Part shown: positions 47,876 to 60,534 of the stretch, in pieces | How positions within the stretch are numbered: the first letter of the stretch is position 1 | Layout of the letters: each line of letters opens with the position of its first letter | Source: Marsupella aquatica | Taxonomy: Eukaryota > Marchantiophyta | DNA: 64,000 nucleotides | Direction: 5' to 3' | Assembly: GCA_973895155.1 (NCBI GenBank) | Contig: OZ316894.1 | Span: 11,222,001-11,286,000 of the forward strand | Program-made: the position numbers and the translations under genes | Notes under the pieces: generated by a model | What the model saw: the letters and a program-made list of their open reading frames with translations, nothing else | Databases searched by the model: none | What the model was told of the DNA's origin: nothing

Positions 47876-50800
47876 CTACCATCCATAAACAGGTCTCTGG
47901 ACCAGGGGTGGAGGGAGACCCAAATCCTTACAGTGCTGAGCATCAGGGTGCATTGTACCCCCGAGGGCCCCAGAAACATATCTTGCTGGTTCGATGCCCG
48001 ACAAAACGTAATGAGTGAGTGCCACGCTTCTATCTAGAGCATCAGTAAGATTTGGCATTGACTGTGAAAGTGTCATACTCCTCTTCTTCTCTACAGCCTC
48101 CCCTGGCAATGGAGTAACGCCCTCTACCGTCCTCGATTTGGGCGCTTTGTCTAGCTCAGCACAATCTAGGAAGCGGTCAGTTGCTGCCTCCCAAGAAAGT
48201 AGGTGCCGTTCTTCTGCTGAAAGTGGAACTGGCTCCGAAGCCATTGCTATCTTAACCTTTTCAACGAACTCCTCAGAGGTCTTGTAGGTGTAACAGTTGG
48301 GGAATGAACGGAAAAAGTCGTTTGAAGGGTGGTCTGCGCACACTACGATTTTCCCCATGGCCAGTGCCTCGGCTGTGGTGGTGCAGACGACGTCGCTGAT
48401 ACTTGGATTGATGAACACCTTATACCTGTTTCCAGGACTCCAGATAGCAACCCACAAAAACAAGTGTTAGGGGCACTTTCAGCATAATACCGTACATCTA
48501 TGACTGTGCTTATCGGTTCACATTCACTCATATAAATTTCTTTTTCCACACCAATACGTTCGATTCTGCGGGCCAAACAACAATTTTGTTGATGCCACAG
48601 TTCACGAATACAGTTAGCATTCTCTACATATTATGATATTATGACAGCGCAGATGCAGGTTTGGTAGGTTTTTTGGTTGAGGCAATACCCATGAAGCGTA
48701 TCGTCTGCGTGGTCCCTCCCCTTGTAGAAATCCAATGCCAATCCATGCTGTTTTGCGGTAGCCTGGACCTCAACAGAGTCTTCCCCGTTTCCATACACGT
48801 CCAGCTTCAAATCATTTAGCTCTTGCTTATGCTTGGCCAGGAGATCGAGAAGCTCTCTGTAACCCTTTCCCCATATCATCTTTCCAAGGAAATAAGCACC
48901 TTTATTGAATTCTACTTTCCCACCATCACTTTCAGCAGCTATCCTTTCTCCAATCCGCAAAAATTGGGGGTTGACACCATGTACGTTGCATATACTGGAC
49001 TTGGGAAGCGCCTGGGTGGCTCCAGATAGTCTGATCACCTGTGACAAATGCCAGGAAAAATGGACACCATCAGCAAGGGTCGGAAAATCCAATGCTGTCA
49101 CAAAGTCCGGTCCTACAAATTCAACGGTCAGGTACTACGCCGGTTCCCCAAAAGTATCAACGTGCCACACTACCATTAACTAATTCAGAGATACTGAAGA
49201 CATTCTGTTAGTTCGACGGGTATACCTTATCACAATAGACCCGGCACACCAAGTTATTCACATGCTCCAGTAAAAAGGCCTGTAGAGCTCCATTCTTTTC
49301 CCGCCTTACATATTCGAGGTAGTTGGTGTGTACCACACCCACAACATGTTCGAACTTGTCGGTCCACCTTGTACCGTGATAATACCAATTGAGATGCTCT
49401 GGCTCTTCCAAAACAGCGATATCAGCTTCTTTGTCCGGAATGAAGCTGCTTATATCCCCAGCGGCTAGAATACTCCTTTTCTCAAGCGAAAACTGCCACC
49501 AACGTCACGGAATTGGTAAAGATATGTTTCCAGCCACACAACAATCAGTTCAAACGCTTGATCCACCATGCTCTCTTACTACTCAACTATTTACAAATGC
49601 GAATGTCTGCATGTAAGTAAGTCAAATGCAGGCACATACCTTGCCGGGATAGAAGGCAATCTTGAAATCGGATCGGAATCCCACTCTGGCTTCAACCCAG
49701 TCACGAACATACGTCTCCTGTTCTGCCGGGGAGTCAAATGTCATGTTATTCGGATATACAAGTTCTTGATCCTTCTGACAGAGCCAAGGCACAAGAAGAG
49801 TGACATTCTGCTTGCCGTTTTTGGCTAAGAATGCCGCTCGGAACAGAGGGTTAACTGCTGTGCCGGTCATCCATGGCAAACTTGCTGTCGTCACAATAGC
49901 TATGTTTCTGCGGCCGTCACCAGACTCGCGAGGTGCTGCTTGTTCCCCAAACAAACCCCCTTTGTATCTGTAACCTGTACTCTGGACCACACTCGCTATC
50001 CTTACATCCAGGTCATCCCCACTCTTCCCATTTACTTTCGCACTGACAGTCAAAGTATCCTTATTTTCGCTGCTTGACTGAGCGGATAACTGATCCTTCC
50101 GCTTATAGCTCCTCAAAACTTCACACACCTTTTCTGAGACATCTGCGCGAACCAGAGGCAACTTCACAGGGTCAAATTGGCAAAAAAATCATTGTTGGGT
50201 TCATGACCCGATACCTCACAGTCATTGAATTCATGAGTACCCAAAACTTGCACGATTCTCAATCATCAAAAAAGCATGGAGAAAGCTGTCTCTCCAAGAC
50301 CAGTCATAGGTATTTCCTCAACTCTGGATGTGAACCAGAAGGCACGTCCAGATGGATGGAAGGTACAGTCTAGGAACGACATGTTTCACACGACAGGCGA
50401 CGTTCAGGTCTTTCGGGTGAGCGGGGATATATATAGTCCCGGGAGCCACCTTTTTTAACCCCGATTTGATCCAGAAACGGCTCCGACTGCCTCACAAGAT
50501 TCTCCAACAGCTCCGGAACATCTAAGGGAGCGACATCATTCTCGAACGCCTGCAGAAGTTTCAGCAATTGAATGCACAGTCAGGGCCAAAGGCACGAAAC
50601 GAGAGAGCCTATGGACGAAACTCAATCAGTCCTCCAACAGGGAACAGGGAATTGGCGCTAAGTTTAGAAGCATGTACAGAATCCCCCCGCCACCACTAAA
50701 GAAAATCGAACGGGAGATAGGGAAATACCTTAGCACCAAAATGAGATGCCTTGGGAGTAAGCTTCTGCAAAACCCAAACAACATAACGAAAGTGAGCTCA

Positions 50801-51651
50801 TCTCACAAAAAGGGTCCTCATCAATCCGAGCCAGTCAGTGGGCAATCTTCAACAACGTGCAATCGGCGTACCAGATTTTTCTTCACATTCTCAAAGAATT
50901 CCGTCTTCTTCACGTTTTCAAAAAACTCCGACGGCGTCTTGCTGGTAGCTGCAGTGGATTCTAATTCCTTCAAGCTTTCCTTGACGCTCTCTTTCGCTCT
51001 CCTCAGCGGCTCCCATTCCTCTAACGTAATGCTGTTCTTCTTCCTTGACTTCTTCCCCTTGACGCCGAGCTTGTCAGCTTGACTGCCCTTCGTGCCCGGG
51101 CCAGGTCTGGGAGCACTCCAATCCGACCACGGCCTGTTACCGCCCCTTTGTGGATATTTCTTCGTGACGAGATCCCAACCAAAAGAGCCCCCCGTCCCGG
51201 AAGTCTTCTCGTCGGTGAGCCGCTTCTGAAGGTTCGGATCAGATCGAACCCTCCTGAAGCTAGGCAGGTTGGGAGTCAAATTCTTCAAGAAATCCCCATC
51301 CTGGCCCTGCGGTGTAATAGCCGACAAAGGCGCCATGGCCGAGAACGAAGGCCCCGTGAGGGAACCGCTCTCCCGGATCTTCCTCAGAATACTGGCCTGT
51401 GAGTTCTTCACATTCGACAGCGGAACCTTAAAACTTTCCACTCCCTTCTCCCACTCCTTGTCCAGCGTGGTGGCCAGATCCCTGAACGACTTCGCTCGAA
51501 GGCTCATCAGCTGCAAATCTCGATTCGCCCCCTTTTGAACTTCAGACAAGCTCTTCGATATGAACAAAAGCGCTCTTTCTGCCGGGGCCACACCGGCCCC
51601 GGCAGTGGACGAACTCTGTTCTCCAGCACCACTATCACCCCACGGCGACAT
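47876..51651 (-). CDS. DGD1: Digalactosyldiacylglycerol synthase, DGD1 type
   Basis: DGD1 transfers galactose from UDP-galactose to MGDG at the chloroplast outer envelope to make DGDG, a main thylakoid lipid. Six exons join in phase to 849 codons: 51651-50872, 50549-50450, 50142-49640, 49492-49226, 49038-48689 and 48425-47876. Exon 1 encodes the family N-terminal region (DLQLMSLRAKSFRDLATTLD); exon 2 has PLDVPELLENLVRQSEPFLD. The GT-B glycosyltransferase part starts near residue 350 (IAIVTTASLPWMTGTAVNPL) and includes VLEEPEHLNWYYHGTRWTDK near 490, GKGYRELLDLLAKHK, DVYGNGEDS, GRDHADD and the donor-site stretch INPSISDV..TTAEALAMGK near 675. The protein ends LVQRPVYGW, like Arabidopsis DGD1 (PIFGW). 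The Arabidopsis protein is 808 residues; the extra length here is mostly N-terminal. No damage is visible. Confidence 0.97.
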
Positions 51652-52620
51652 CGCTGGCCACTACTCTTTTCCTTTCCACAAAGATATCACACCCCAATGC
51701 CAGGACCAATCTCTCTCTCCTCCACTTATACCACCTCCGTGTAATCAAACACCAATTCCAGCGACTACTCGTCTGTTCCTCGAGAGATTCCCTCAAACTC
51801 CTCAAATCCTTCCACCAGCCACTCCTGTACTCTCTAAATCCCTTCAATTCCTGCTCAAATGCCACAAACAATAACGATTCACGTTCCGTAACCCTAAGAA
51901 CCAACAACGTTTCTTCCCCGTGGATGCAATATGGTTGCTGCGGTTTCACATCTCCTCAACCTTCTTCGTCCTTCAAGCGGCGTCAACCCCATGGAGCCAC
52001 CGACCACCACCACCTTCGGCTCTCTCCTCTTCCTACCACCTCCTCGCTCGATTCTGGTTTGGTTTGGTTTTGTTTGTTTGATCGGTAGAGTCGTTGTCGC
52101 AGTGGTCTCCGCCTTCAAACGCGGACAACGCCTCTGCTGAATCACACTTTTATCGCGCGCTTGTCTGGGCCTCTCTTCTGCTGGATCACACTTTAATTGC
52201 GCGCTTGTCTAGGCCCCTCGTCACAGACACACACAGGGCAACGAGAGCTTTACTGAACTTCCTCCCTCCTTTTTTTTGCGTCAATCGATTCGGATCGAAC
52301 TTAGCCGGAGCTGTACCAGTGTGCTTCGCGCTTGGCTAAACTCTCTCCCTCCCTCCGTTTTTTTCTGTCAATCAATTCGGATGCAGCTTGCTCGAGCTAT
52401 ACTGTACCACTGTCTTTCGCGCTTGGCTTGCCTGGTGTGTCTGATTGATTTGCTGTCGATCCTCCTCCAGTGAGGTCGTGCTACACCTCGAATCCTCGAT
52501 CGGTGCGATGATGACATAAGTGACGATCGATTCCCGCGATTGTAAGAAGTTTCTACGAACACGAAGGAGATGTCGAGCGAAGGTTCTCTCGCTCTATCGA
52601 CAAGTGGAAAAGTAGGTAAA
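51652..52620 (-). promoter_or_regulatory. Presumed promoter and 5' leader of DGD1, with duplicated blocks
   Basis: No gene. Two pairs of tandem blocks are present. At 52141-52235 the words ATCACACTTT(T)A, GCGCGCTTGTCT(G/A)GGCC occur twice. At 52257-52437 the words CTCCCTCC, TTTTT, GTCAATC(G/A)ATTCGGAT, GCTGTACCA/TACTGTACCA and TTCGCGCTTGGCT occur twice, about 90-100 bases apart. Short palindromic AGATCTAG words lie at 52624-52642. Confidence 0.5.
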
Positions 52621-52768
52621 ATAGATCTAGTCTAGATCTAGATTTAATATAATTTTGGTCGAAATTATTAATCGCCCCCAAATTAGTGTAGTAAGTTATC
52701 AGATTTCCCTTCCTTTTTTAAGTAATATAAATAAGTTTAGTCCAAAGCCAAGTAAGGAAGGGAAGGAA

Positions 52769-52905
52769 GGGATTTGCTTGATAGGACCCCTGAGTGATCC
52801 AGACCCTTGATTTACCTTGAATGGACGTACCCAAAATTTCAGGGGTCCTATCATGTAACACATTTCCATTTGGGATCCCATCAAGCAAATCACTCCAAGT
52901 AAGCC
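52769..52905. mobile_element. Small inverted-repeat element (MITE-like), copy 2
   Basis: The left end ATTTGCTTGATAGGACCCCT is mirrored on the right (GGGATCCCATCAAGCAAAT and AGGGGTCCTATCATGTAACA). The right arm aligns with the left arm of the 32.2 kb element (CCCAAATG(G)AAA then TGATAGGACCCC). The left arm appears shortened. No coding capacity. Confidence 0.7.
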
Positions 52906-53197
52906 CCACCAGGGACCAAGGGGGACAGGGAACAAAACTCAAAAGCAAAGCAAAAGAACACCGAGGGACAGGGACAGTAGCACCATCCGGAACCAAAGAA
53001 ACAAAGCCCTTGGCCCCATGTGAAGATCTTGGAGCGGGATTATCAGATTGCTTGTAGTTTGTATAAGGGTTTATTTATTTTTACTACAAAAACTAACTGA
53101 AATTCATTAAAAAAGCCAGCATACAAGAGGGGTGATCCACAAAAAGGGATCTACATCTCAGACGGGTAGATGGAAGGTTGTGGGTCCAACTCAAGAT
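52906..53197. other. Short spacer
   Basis: No gene or repeat is recognised. Confidence 0.4.
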
Positions 53198-53636
53198 GTT
53201 GGAACCAGGAGAGAAGCCACACCAAAGACAAGGAAGCTAAAACAGTGATTACTATTGCAGTAAGAGTGACACATTGAGTAAGATGAAAGAAACCATCAGC
53301 TCCAATTGGATAGCAAATGCAAAACATGAGAGAGACATTTGATCACACCCTACATCAAACAGACATCACAAGTGGAGAAACCCATGAAGAATGCATAGCA
53401 TATGAGAGTGACATCACAAGTGAAGAAACCCATGAAAAATGCATAGCATATGAGAGTCCATACGAAGAAGAGGGAGAAAACTCTCTCCATCCAAGGTATA
53501 CACAAAGGGGGCTGAAATGGGTGGGGCTGAAATGAGTGGGTCTACAAGTAAATGGATATTATCCTAAAATAATCAAGGCTAACCCTAGTAAAGCCAAACT
53601 AACTAACGTCAGGAACTCCACTCAATTCCTAACATA
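53198..53636. mobile_element. LTR fragment, family shared with 45.2 kb
   Basis: It ends in TCAATTCCTAACA and shares the ordered words of the 45.24-45.51 kb block. A 48-base segment (GACATCACAAGTG(G/A)AGAAACC...GCATAGCATATGAGAGT) is tandemly duplicated at about 53362-53457. The 5' boundary (TGTTGGAACC near 53196) is tentative. Confidence 0.45.
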
Positions 53637-56332
53637 AGATTGGCCAGTGAGAGAGAACCGCACTGGGTTCCTCATAGTGGGTCCATGACAAAATTCTCAT
53701 AATTCCATCAGTCAGATTTGCAGTGCAGCGTCTACTCCTGAGTAGAAGGCCAATCCTAGGAGGTCTCACTAGATGGAGACCTCTCATCACCTACAATGTT
53801 TTTAGGTTTAATACACCCTAAAACTTGAGAAAAAATATTATTAAATTTTTTACCCCTATTAATGTGGAATATTCCTAAATTTGGTTTCTCAAACCCCTAG
53901 TTTTCCTTCAAGTCTCAAAATTTGCCCTAATATTCTTACACCCAAATTTTATGTCTTACTTTAAAACTAATAATTGACACTGTTTGTCACACTTGATGTG
54001 TCATGTTTGTGAAAGTGAAACCCCCAAGACCAAATCATGGTGGGCAGGGAAGGATTGGGGAATTTGAAGGATCTCATTGTTAGTTTCCCTTAATTAATGG
54101 GTTGACTTAACTCAACTATACTAACCTGATATGACATGCAATTGGTTTGTAGACACATGAAGGCTTGTGATTTGCTTGTGCTTCACCATTGACCAGGGTT
54201 CCCCTATCCATCACTCACTCGAATGGGGGGTGTCAGTTGCTCTCTATGAGCTAAAAGTATTGCACTTTGGCCTCTCACATTCCCTTTTCTACTCAGAGGA
54301 GGTTAGTTTGGACAAATATGAACAACCATGTGTCTCCAATCTAGCTTGATTAGACCAACCCATATGAAATCACAGAGAAATTGATAATTAATTACTTGTG
54401 GGGCAGCTAGTAATTTGGACCAGTTTGGAAATTAAAATAGTAAAACAGGTTTACTAAATTGCCACTAAACTATCATTATTTACTAATGTGTTATTGTTTC
54501 TAAAATATTGACAAATATGCTGCACTTGTAGTAAGCAATCTACGAAGCCCCTATCATGGTTGTGAGGCTACAGGTGAGCTGGGATCAGGGGGTCAAACTC
54601 AACCCAGGCAAGAGTCAGTCAGCCACAGATCTCAGAGTGGTGATGGGTATGTGGCGTTCTGTGTCCGTCAATGTTGTGGATGTTATTGGGAGTGATGACC
54701 CAATTTGCATGATTGATGTTGTGGATTGCAAATTTGGTCTTCACTCCCAGTAAGGTGATTCAGTCCCCAAGTTTATTTAGTCCCCAGATAATTGGAGAAA
54801 ACACGTATGTCGTCATCCAAGCATTAAGACAAGGAGATTAGTAGAGTCAGGCTTCTCTTCCGCTAAACTATGGTTTTGATCTTTACAAATGAGACTTTGA
54901 AGATAGTAGACTTCCAACATGGGCACTCAGGACATGCCTCCTTCTCCGGTGGTCTGTGGCCTATTGCTTCTCTTTCCATATGGGTGTGCTCCTTCTCCAG
55001 CCCCCTTAATTTTCTTTGTTTTTCCTGTCTCCTGCCATCAGATGGATGTTACTTTGCACGTTTTCCATGTATCGTAATAAACTTTCGGGCTTTGTCCCCT
55101 TAGAAAAAACAGGGGAAAAATGAAAAAAATGGGCACTCAGGCTTGGAAGGAACAAATACAGTCATATTCATGAATAGGGTAGAAAAGATAATTTGGGAGG
55201 AGTGGAGAGAGAGTTAGACTATGCAAGAGGGAAGAGCATTGGCACCTGAGGGAATTTGGTCCCTTTGTGTGACCAGCCCCTTGGTCCTGGACTTGATATA
55301 CAGTATCATAGGTTTCAAATTCTGTTTTTGGATTTGTTTACACCCTCAGGGCTTTTGCGCATTGGTAAATTACAGATGCTCCTTGATAGGTGTGACCTTA
55401 GTAAGTGCAATCTCATGATAAGTGCAAGGAAGCTGTTTCCACAAAAATTGTTACCCTTGCATTATTATGTTGATAAGTGCACAGATTTACAACAAAAATC
55501 ACATACAAATCCAGCATTTCAATTTCATGGTAAGTGCAATTTTCATCCAGGACAAGTATTGGATATTTGCTGCTAAGATTTCCTAAGCACCCCTACCGTT
55601 TGTGTAGCCACAGTCTTAAAACTACTGTAGATGGATTGGGTTGCTTTGCCTTTGGGATCCTGTCTCCCAGTTAGTTTTTTGACATTTTGATATACATAAC
55701 TCAAGGTAACACATAGCCAATTTAAGTACTCCTCCACACCACATAACGTTCACCACGACTAATTTGAAAAACATTAAAATTACTCTACCAAATTTAGGAC
55801 TATGACAAACGTGGCAGAGACTCATTGGCTTACATGCTCTTTCGAGCTCTTGTTGTCGTCTTGCATCGCCCTAGTGCCCACCCCTTTAGCTTAAAAACAA
55901 TTAAAATATTGGGCCACTCTGACAAAATATTCTATAGTGCTATTGTGGAGAACCTCGAAAGGATTAAAAATGTTAGAAAGATTGTAAGCATCTTGGTGTA
56001 AACACTGATTTTTTCAGTGTTTACATTACTTATACAATTCTTCAAACACAGGAGTGTTGTATGTGGAGTTACAATTAATAAATATCTCACAGGAAAATAT
56101 TGTAAGCTTTTTTACGTAAACATTTTCTTCTTGATTCATGGTAGGCCCAGGACTTCTTCTCCAATTGGAATTGGGTCGCTCCAGAGAATCGGAGTAGCGG
56201 CTGGGAGCATTATACGGAATACCTTTGCAGTACTTTTAATGTATTGAATTCAAGTTGGCATTGCACTGTCTTTAGTTGTGGAGTCTGTGTTTCCCTCTGA
56301 AAAGGCAGTCAGACAAAATCTGTGGCCAGGGT
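53637..56332. other. Noncoding AT-rich spacer
   Basis: No gene is supported. Plus-strand frames at 54556-54753 and 55256-55576 show no domain. The word GATAAGTGCA recurs at 55415 and 55472, suggesting an old short duplication. Confidence 0.4.
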
Positions 56333-56361
56333 TGGAATGGAATGGAATGGAATGGAATGGA
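56333..56361. repeat. (GGAAT)n microsatellite
   Basis: Five to six units of GGAAT lie in tandem. Confidence 0.95.
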
Positions 56362-56399
56362 GAGGTTACGCTGGTTTTTACTTGTTGGCAAATGTAATA

Positions 56400-57760
56400 C
56401 TAGGTGAAGGAGAATATGCTTAGAATGCTCTTTATCAAAATTCTGTTTATTAATTTCTGACTATCAGACCTCCTGAAGCTTGGATACTGTTACATTCTGG
56501 TTAATGGAAGACAAAAACCCTAACAATTTTTTAGCAAACAGGGCCAACTTTTTAGAGCATGGAATTGTTGAACTAAGACGTCATTCGTAACGACCATACA
56601 ACCATGACTTATTCCATGCACACGTAGTCGACACAATCTCTACGTGGTTCACCTCTTCTCCAAGGCTACGTCCACACGAACACTCAAGCTTTACTTCAAG
56701 AGTAAACGAACACACATGCTCTCCCTCTTCCTCAAGTTGCTCCATTACAATGAGAAAGCACCACACACCAGCGGCTTACACTAGCCCTGGTATATACAAG
56801 GTCACACACGACTAACCTAACCTCAGCTAAGACCCTAACTATGGTTAGCCTAAGTGCCGTAACTTTTGAGTCACAAGACTAAGAGCAATCCTTAATAGGA
56901 ATGTGGCAAATTCTTGTCACTAAACAAAATCCTGACACCTCACAAGTTTTTTGCACTAAGCAAAATGGAGACACCTGGCAAATTTTTGCTTCTAAACAAA
57001 ATGCGTACACTTAGTGATTTTGGGCACTAACCAAAATGCTGATTAGAACTGGACCCTCTCGTCTTGATGTACCACCTTTGAGAGCACTTAGCAAAGTCTT
57101 GCAAATAAAATGCTGATGGGAACTGGAGCGTCTCATCTTCAGGTACCACCTTTGGCAAATTTTTGCCACTAAACACAATAGGGATCCCACCTAGCTAATT
57201 TTTGCCACTAAACAAAATGCTCATTGAAACTCGAGGTACAGGGACCTAATGAATTCTGATCTCAAGTTTGTCTAGATGCTGATTAACCTCTGCATCTCGT
57301 CTCGAGTACATGGGCAGAATGAATTCTGATCACAAGTTTGTCTAGAGAGAATCATTAGCTCTTTTCTTGTATGCCCTGATGAGTGATGAGTGACCAATTT
57401 GGCGAGCTACTGTAGTTGCATAATTATTCTTGTTGTTCACTAGGCTATCTACAGTTCACTAGTCTACTGGTCCAGTTTGCTTCTGACGCAGACTGAGGTC
57501 AGAGGCTGGGGTAAATTCTGATCCCAGGAATCTCACAACCCCTTTTCTTGTGTTTCCTGGCCGAGATTTGCTAAGGAGTGCAGCTTAAAATTTATGCTTT
57601 TTTCTTTCTAGCTATGGTGGGGAATGTCACCTTGGAGGAATATGAATATGCTAAGCATATTAATTATAACTTTATTTAATCTTGATTTCTGACATTATAC
57701 CTTAGATTTCAGGATACGTCAGATTCTGGCTGATCAAAGACAAAACACTCTCAAATTTTG
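56400..57760. repeat. Dispersed repeat family of 28.2 kb, interrupted by LTR-like sequence
   Basis: Words shared with the 28.2-29.0 kb array: GGTGAAGGAGAA(T/G)AT, GATTCTGGCTGA or CATTCTGGTTAATGGAAGAC, and many copies of TTTTTGCCACTAAACAAAAT with ATGCTGATT at 56905-57220. A second tail lies at 57680-57760. The block at 56590-56890 between the two parts is LTR-like. Confidence 0.55.
56590..56890. mobile_element. Copia-LTR-like fragment
   Basis: It contains GTAGTCGACACAATCTCTAC, GTGGTTCACCTCTTCTCCAA, GGCTACGTCCACACGAACAC and a tail with CTAACCTAACCTCAGC. The same order (GTAGTCGACACA, GTGGTTCACCTCAGTTGAGG, CTACGTCCACGGGAACAC, CTAACCTAG) is seen in the solo LTR at 13.5-13.75 kb. Confidence 0.55.
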
Positions 57761-58378
57761 CTGCGAGTGTCAAAGGCTTTTTATTTGTCTTGAATGGAAA
57801 TGATGAAGAATGCTTAGTGGACCCTCATCCCAATAGTGACATACATTCATTGTAGGGAACCCATTTCAGGGTGAGCCCCCCCAGATCTGAAAGGGACTGC
57901 ACCTGGAAGGATAGAGTATTTAAGCAAAGCCACAAAGTGGACAATAGCAAAGGCCGGGTAGATAATCAGAACTCCTATCCATTACCTACCAAACTCATCC
58001 CACCCACCCACCCACCCACACATAAACCCTCCACAACCCTGTGTGGTGAGGGAGGATTGAACCTCGCACCTTTCAATTTCTGGCTTCCCCTGGCCAACTG
58101 AAGTGACAAAGGCTTTTGGAATGTTGCAATATTCCCAGTGAAAAGAACGTTGTTGTACTCTTCCAGTAATGATTGAGGTTCTCAAAAGTAGAGTACAATG
58201 GCCATGAAGTACACATTCAATATTTTCTTGTATCAAAGTTAACAAGAAGGGCCCCTTTTTTGCCGGCCTTGCCATGACTAACATAGATTACAAGTGACTG
58301 CAAGCTGCATTCAAAATGTCATCTAACAGTTGGTTCCTAGTAAAGTAACTTTGTTGGCAATTCTCACTTGCAAAAAGT
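57761..58378. other. Noncoding spacer
   Basis: A short (CCCA)n tract lies at about 57998-58020. The words GGATTGAACCTCGCACCTTT near 58050 resemble a decayed tRNA or primer site but no tRNA can be folded there. No gene. Confidence 0.4.
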
Positions 58379-58578
58379 TATTTTTATGTGCCTCCAAACT
58401 TCGGTGAGGGGCATTGAAATGTTTTCTCAACCAAAAGGTTTTCTCAGTCTTTTTTTCTTGATCTTTGCCAAATACAATTTTTTTTTATTTGCCTCCAAAC
58501 TTCCGTGAGCGGCATTGAAATGTTTTCTCAACTAAAAGGTTTTCTCAGTCTTTTTTTCTCAACCTTTGCCAAATACAA
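58379..58578. repeat. Tandem duplication, period 100 bases, two copies
   Basis: Both copies contain GCCTCCAAACTTC(G/C)GTGAG, GGCATTGAAATGTTTTCTCA, AAAGGTTTTCTCAGTC and CTTTGCCAAATACAA with few differences. Confidence 0.92.
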
Positions 58579-58924
58579 CCATATAACACCGTCGCCAACC
58601 TGAATAATTTATGGCTGTCGTGCCTGGAACTTAATGTCCTTGCAATTTCTCAAAAGTGCAAGCAGATATTTCCACCCCATCACTTTTGTGCTAAAAGAAA
58701 CCAGTTAGTTTTTTTTTTTTATGAACCTAATTACCACTACAATGGTATACCGGGTACACATCCAAATAATCAAGTCTAGCTAGGAGGTGTGTTCCAGTGT
58801 GTGTTTTGAGATTGGGGAAGTAAGATTGGACTGCAAGTCAGTTATGATGATGGGAGGTATGCAAGGGATTTCGACATACGATGACCAACAATTGCAGCTG
58901 ATCGAACAGTTAATCAAGCCACAA

Positions 58925-59300
58925 ACAAAATTTATTCATTTATTCTCAAGAAAGTGGACGTACATTAGTTTTAGTTGTCAACCATAGCTACTTCCCCCAT
59001 ACTTCCCTACAAACCTGGCCCGCCCCTCACTTTTGCATTTTTACCCTATCCCGCGCCACTCATAATTGTAGGGCCAGGTTTGTATGGGAGTGTTCAGGGG
59101 AGTAGCGCTGGTTGACAACTAAAATATATGTCTGAATACGTTCTTGAAAATAAATAAACAACCCTGGCCCGCCTCTCACTTTTGCATTTTTGCTTCATCC
59201 CCACCACTCACAACTGAAAAAAAAGTATGTCTACTTTCTTGAGAATAAATAAACAAACTGGCCCACGTCTCACTTTTGCATTTTTGCTTCATCCCCCACC
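58925..59300. mobile_element. Hairpin (foldback) element followed by tandem copies of its end
   Basis: Left arm 58925-59035 and right arm 59070-59160 are inverted copies (TTAGTTGTCAACC / GGTTGACAACTAA; TACAAACCTGGCCC / GGGCCAGGTTTGTA; AATTTATTCATTTATTCTCAAG / the inverse with changes). The loop is about 40 bases. The segment CTGGCCC(G/A)C..CTCACTTTTGCATTTTTGCTTCATCC then repeats twice more to 59300. Confidence 0.75.
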
Positions 59301-60534
59301 ACTCACAAATTGAAGGGGTCAGTGGAATTTCAACCTGTGAGAAGATGAACATTGGCTTCTCTCCTCCAGACGCATGTACTTTATGGGTTGGTTGCATTGG
59401 AACATTTGACAAACGGCAAACTTATCCAGCTCGGATCAGATGTCCACTCTACACTATTCTCTTTAGAAAGACTCCGCTGTGCATATTATATTGGAGCAGC
59501 ATGCTTTTGGCGTTAGGATGGTGAAACATTTCTTGAAAGTTATCGACATATGGCAGGCCTCGTCAATTATGACATCTGTTGCTAGACTCAAACGAGTCAG
59601 TATATCTTGGCATGGACATTTGTCAGTTCACTCTAATTTGTGTGATATATATAAATATAATTTGTACCCCATCCAATGAAGATTTGGTAGTAAAGCTCCC
59701 TCCAGCTCAAAAAGGCTAGTCACGTATTTGTTGCATGACACGAGTCACCTCTAGGTAGGACTATTGACCAAAACCGCCAGAATCAAAGTTTGTGCGGCAT
59801 TTTGGTGGAGTATATGCTTTAATCATTGAATTCATCTCTGACCTTGGGAATTTCAAAGTTTTTCTTTTCTTTCAAGTAACCCAAGGCCCTGGTATTGCAT
59901 AGTGTAAAGTGATATTGAGAGAAAGTGTTGTTGAATATAAGTGAGATGACCAGGCAGTCCGATGCTGTGGGCAGGGTGATGGGTTCCGCATGGAGAAGGT
60001 GCCCAGTGTGCACCCTAGGTTCATCTCATGGTTATGCAAAAATGTCACAATGATTGACTGGTCTCTGCCAGAAATAGATTTCCCAAATATATCACCAGAC
60101 AAAAAAAACAAGATAGGATATTACAATTTGCAGATGTTTTACACCTTGAGGTGACAATCTGGCAAAGTCACCACAAAGGCGAAACTTCTAACTTCAATGG
60201 TTTTCCTAGTATATATAGACTAAAGGCTCCTTCCTCATCCGCCCTCTTTTCCTCCCAGTACCCGCTTTCGCAGTGAGACGGCAGACTGCACCCCTTTTTC
60301 AAGAACGGCAATAGAGTGTGAAACAAGGTCTAAAGGAAAGAAAAACAACTATTTACAATCTCCCACGGAAACAGTACAGAAGACCACAATCTTCAATCTC
60401 AACTGTCACAGATTGATTCCTACGGTGGTTCTGGCTTTGCAGGAAGGGTAGCATAATAAGAGTCCACTCTCATGTCATCTGTCCTTGAATTTCCAGCCCT
60501 TATCACTCCCAAAGCTGCTGGGGAAGCAGATTAC
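59301..60534. other. Noncoding spacer
   Basis: No gene or strong repeat was found. Confidence 0.4.
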
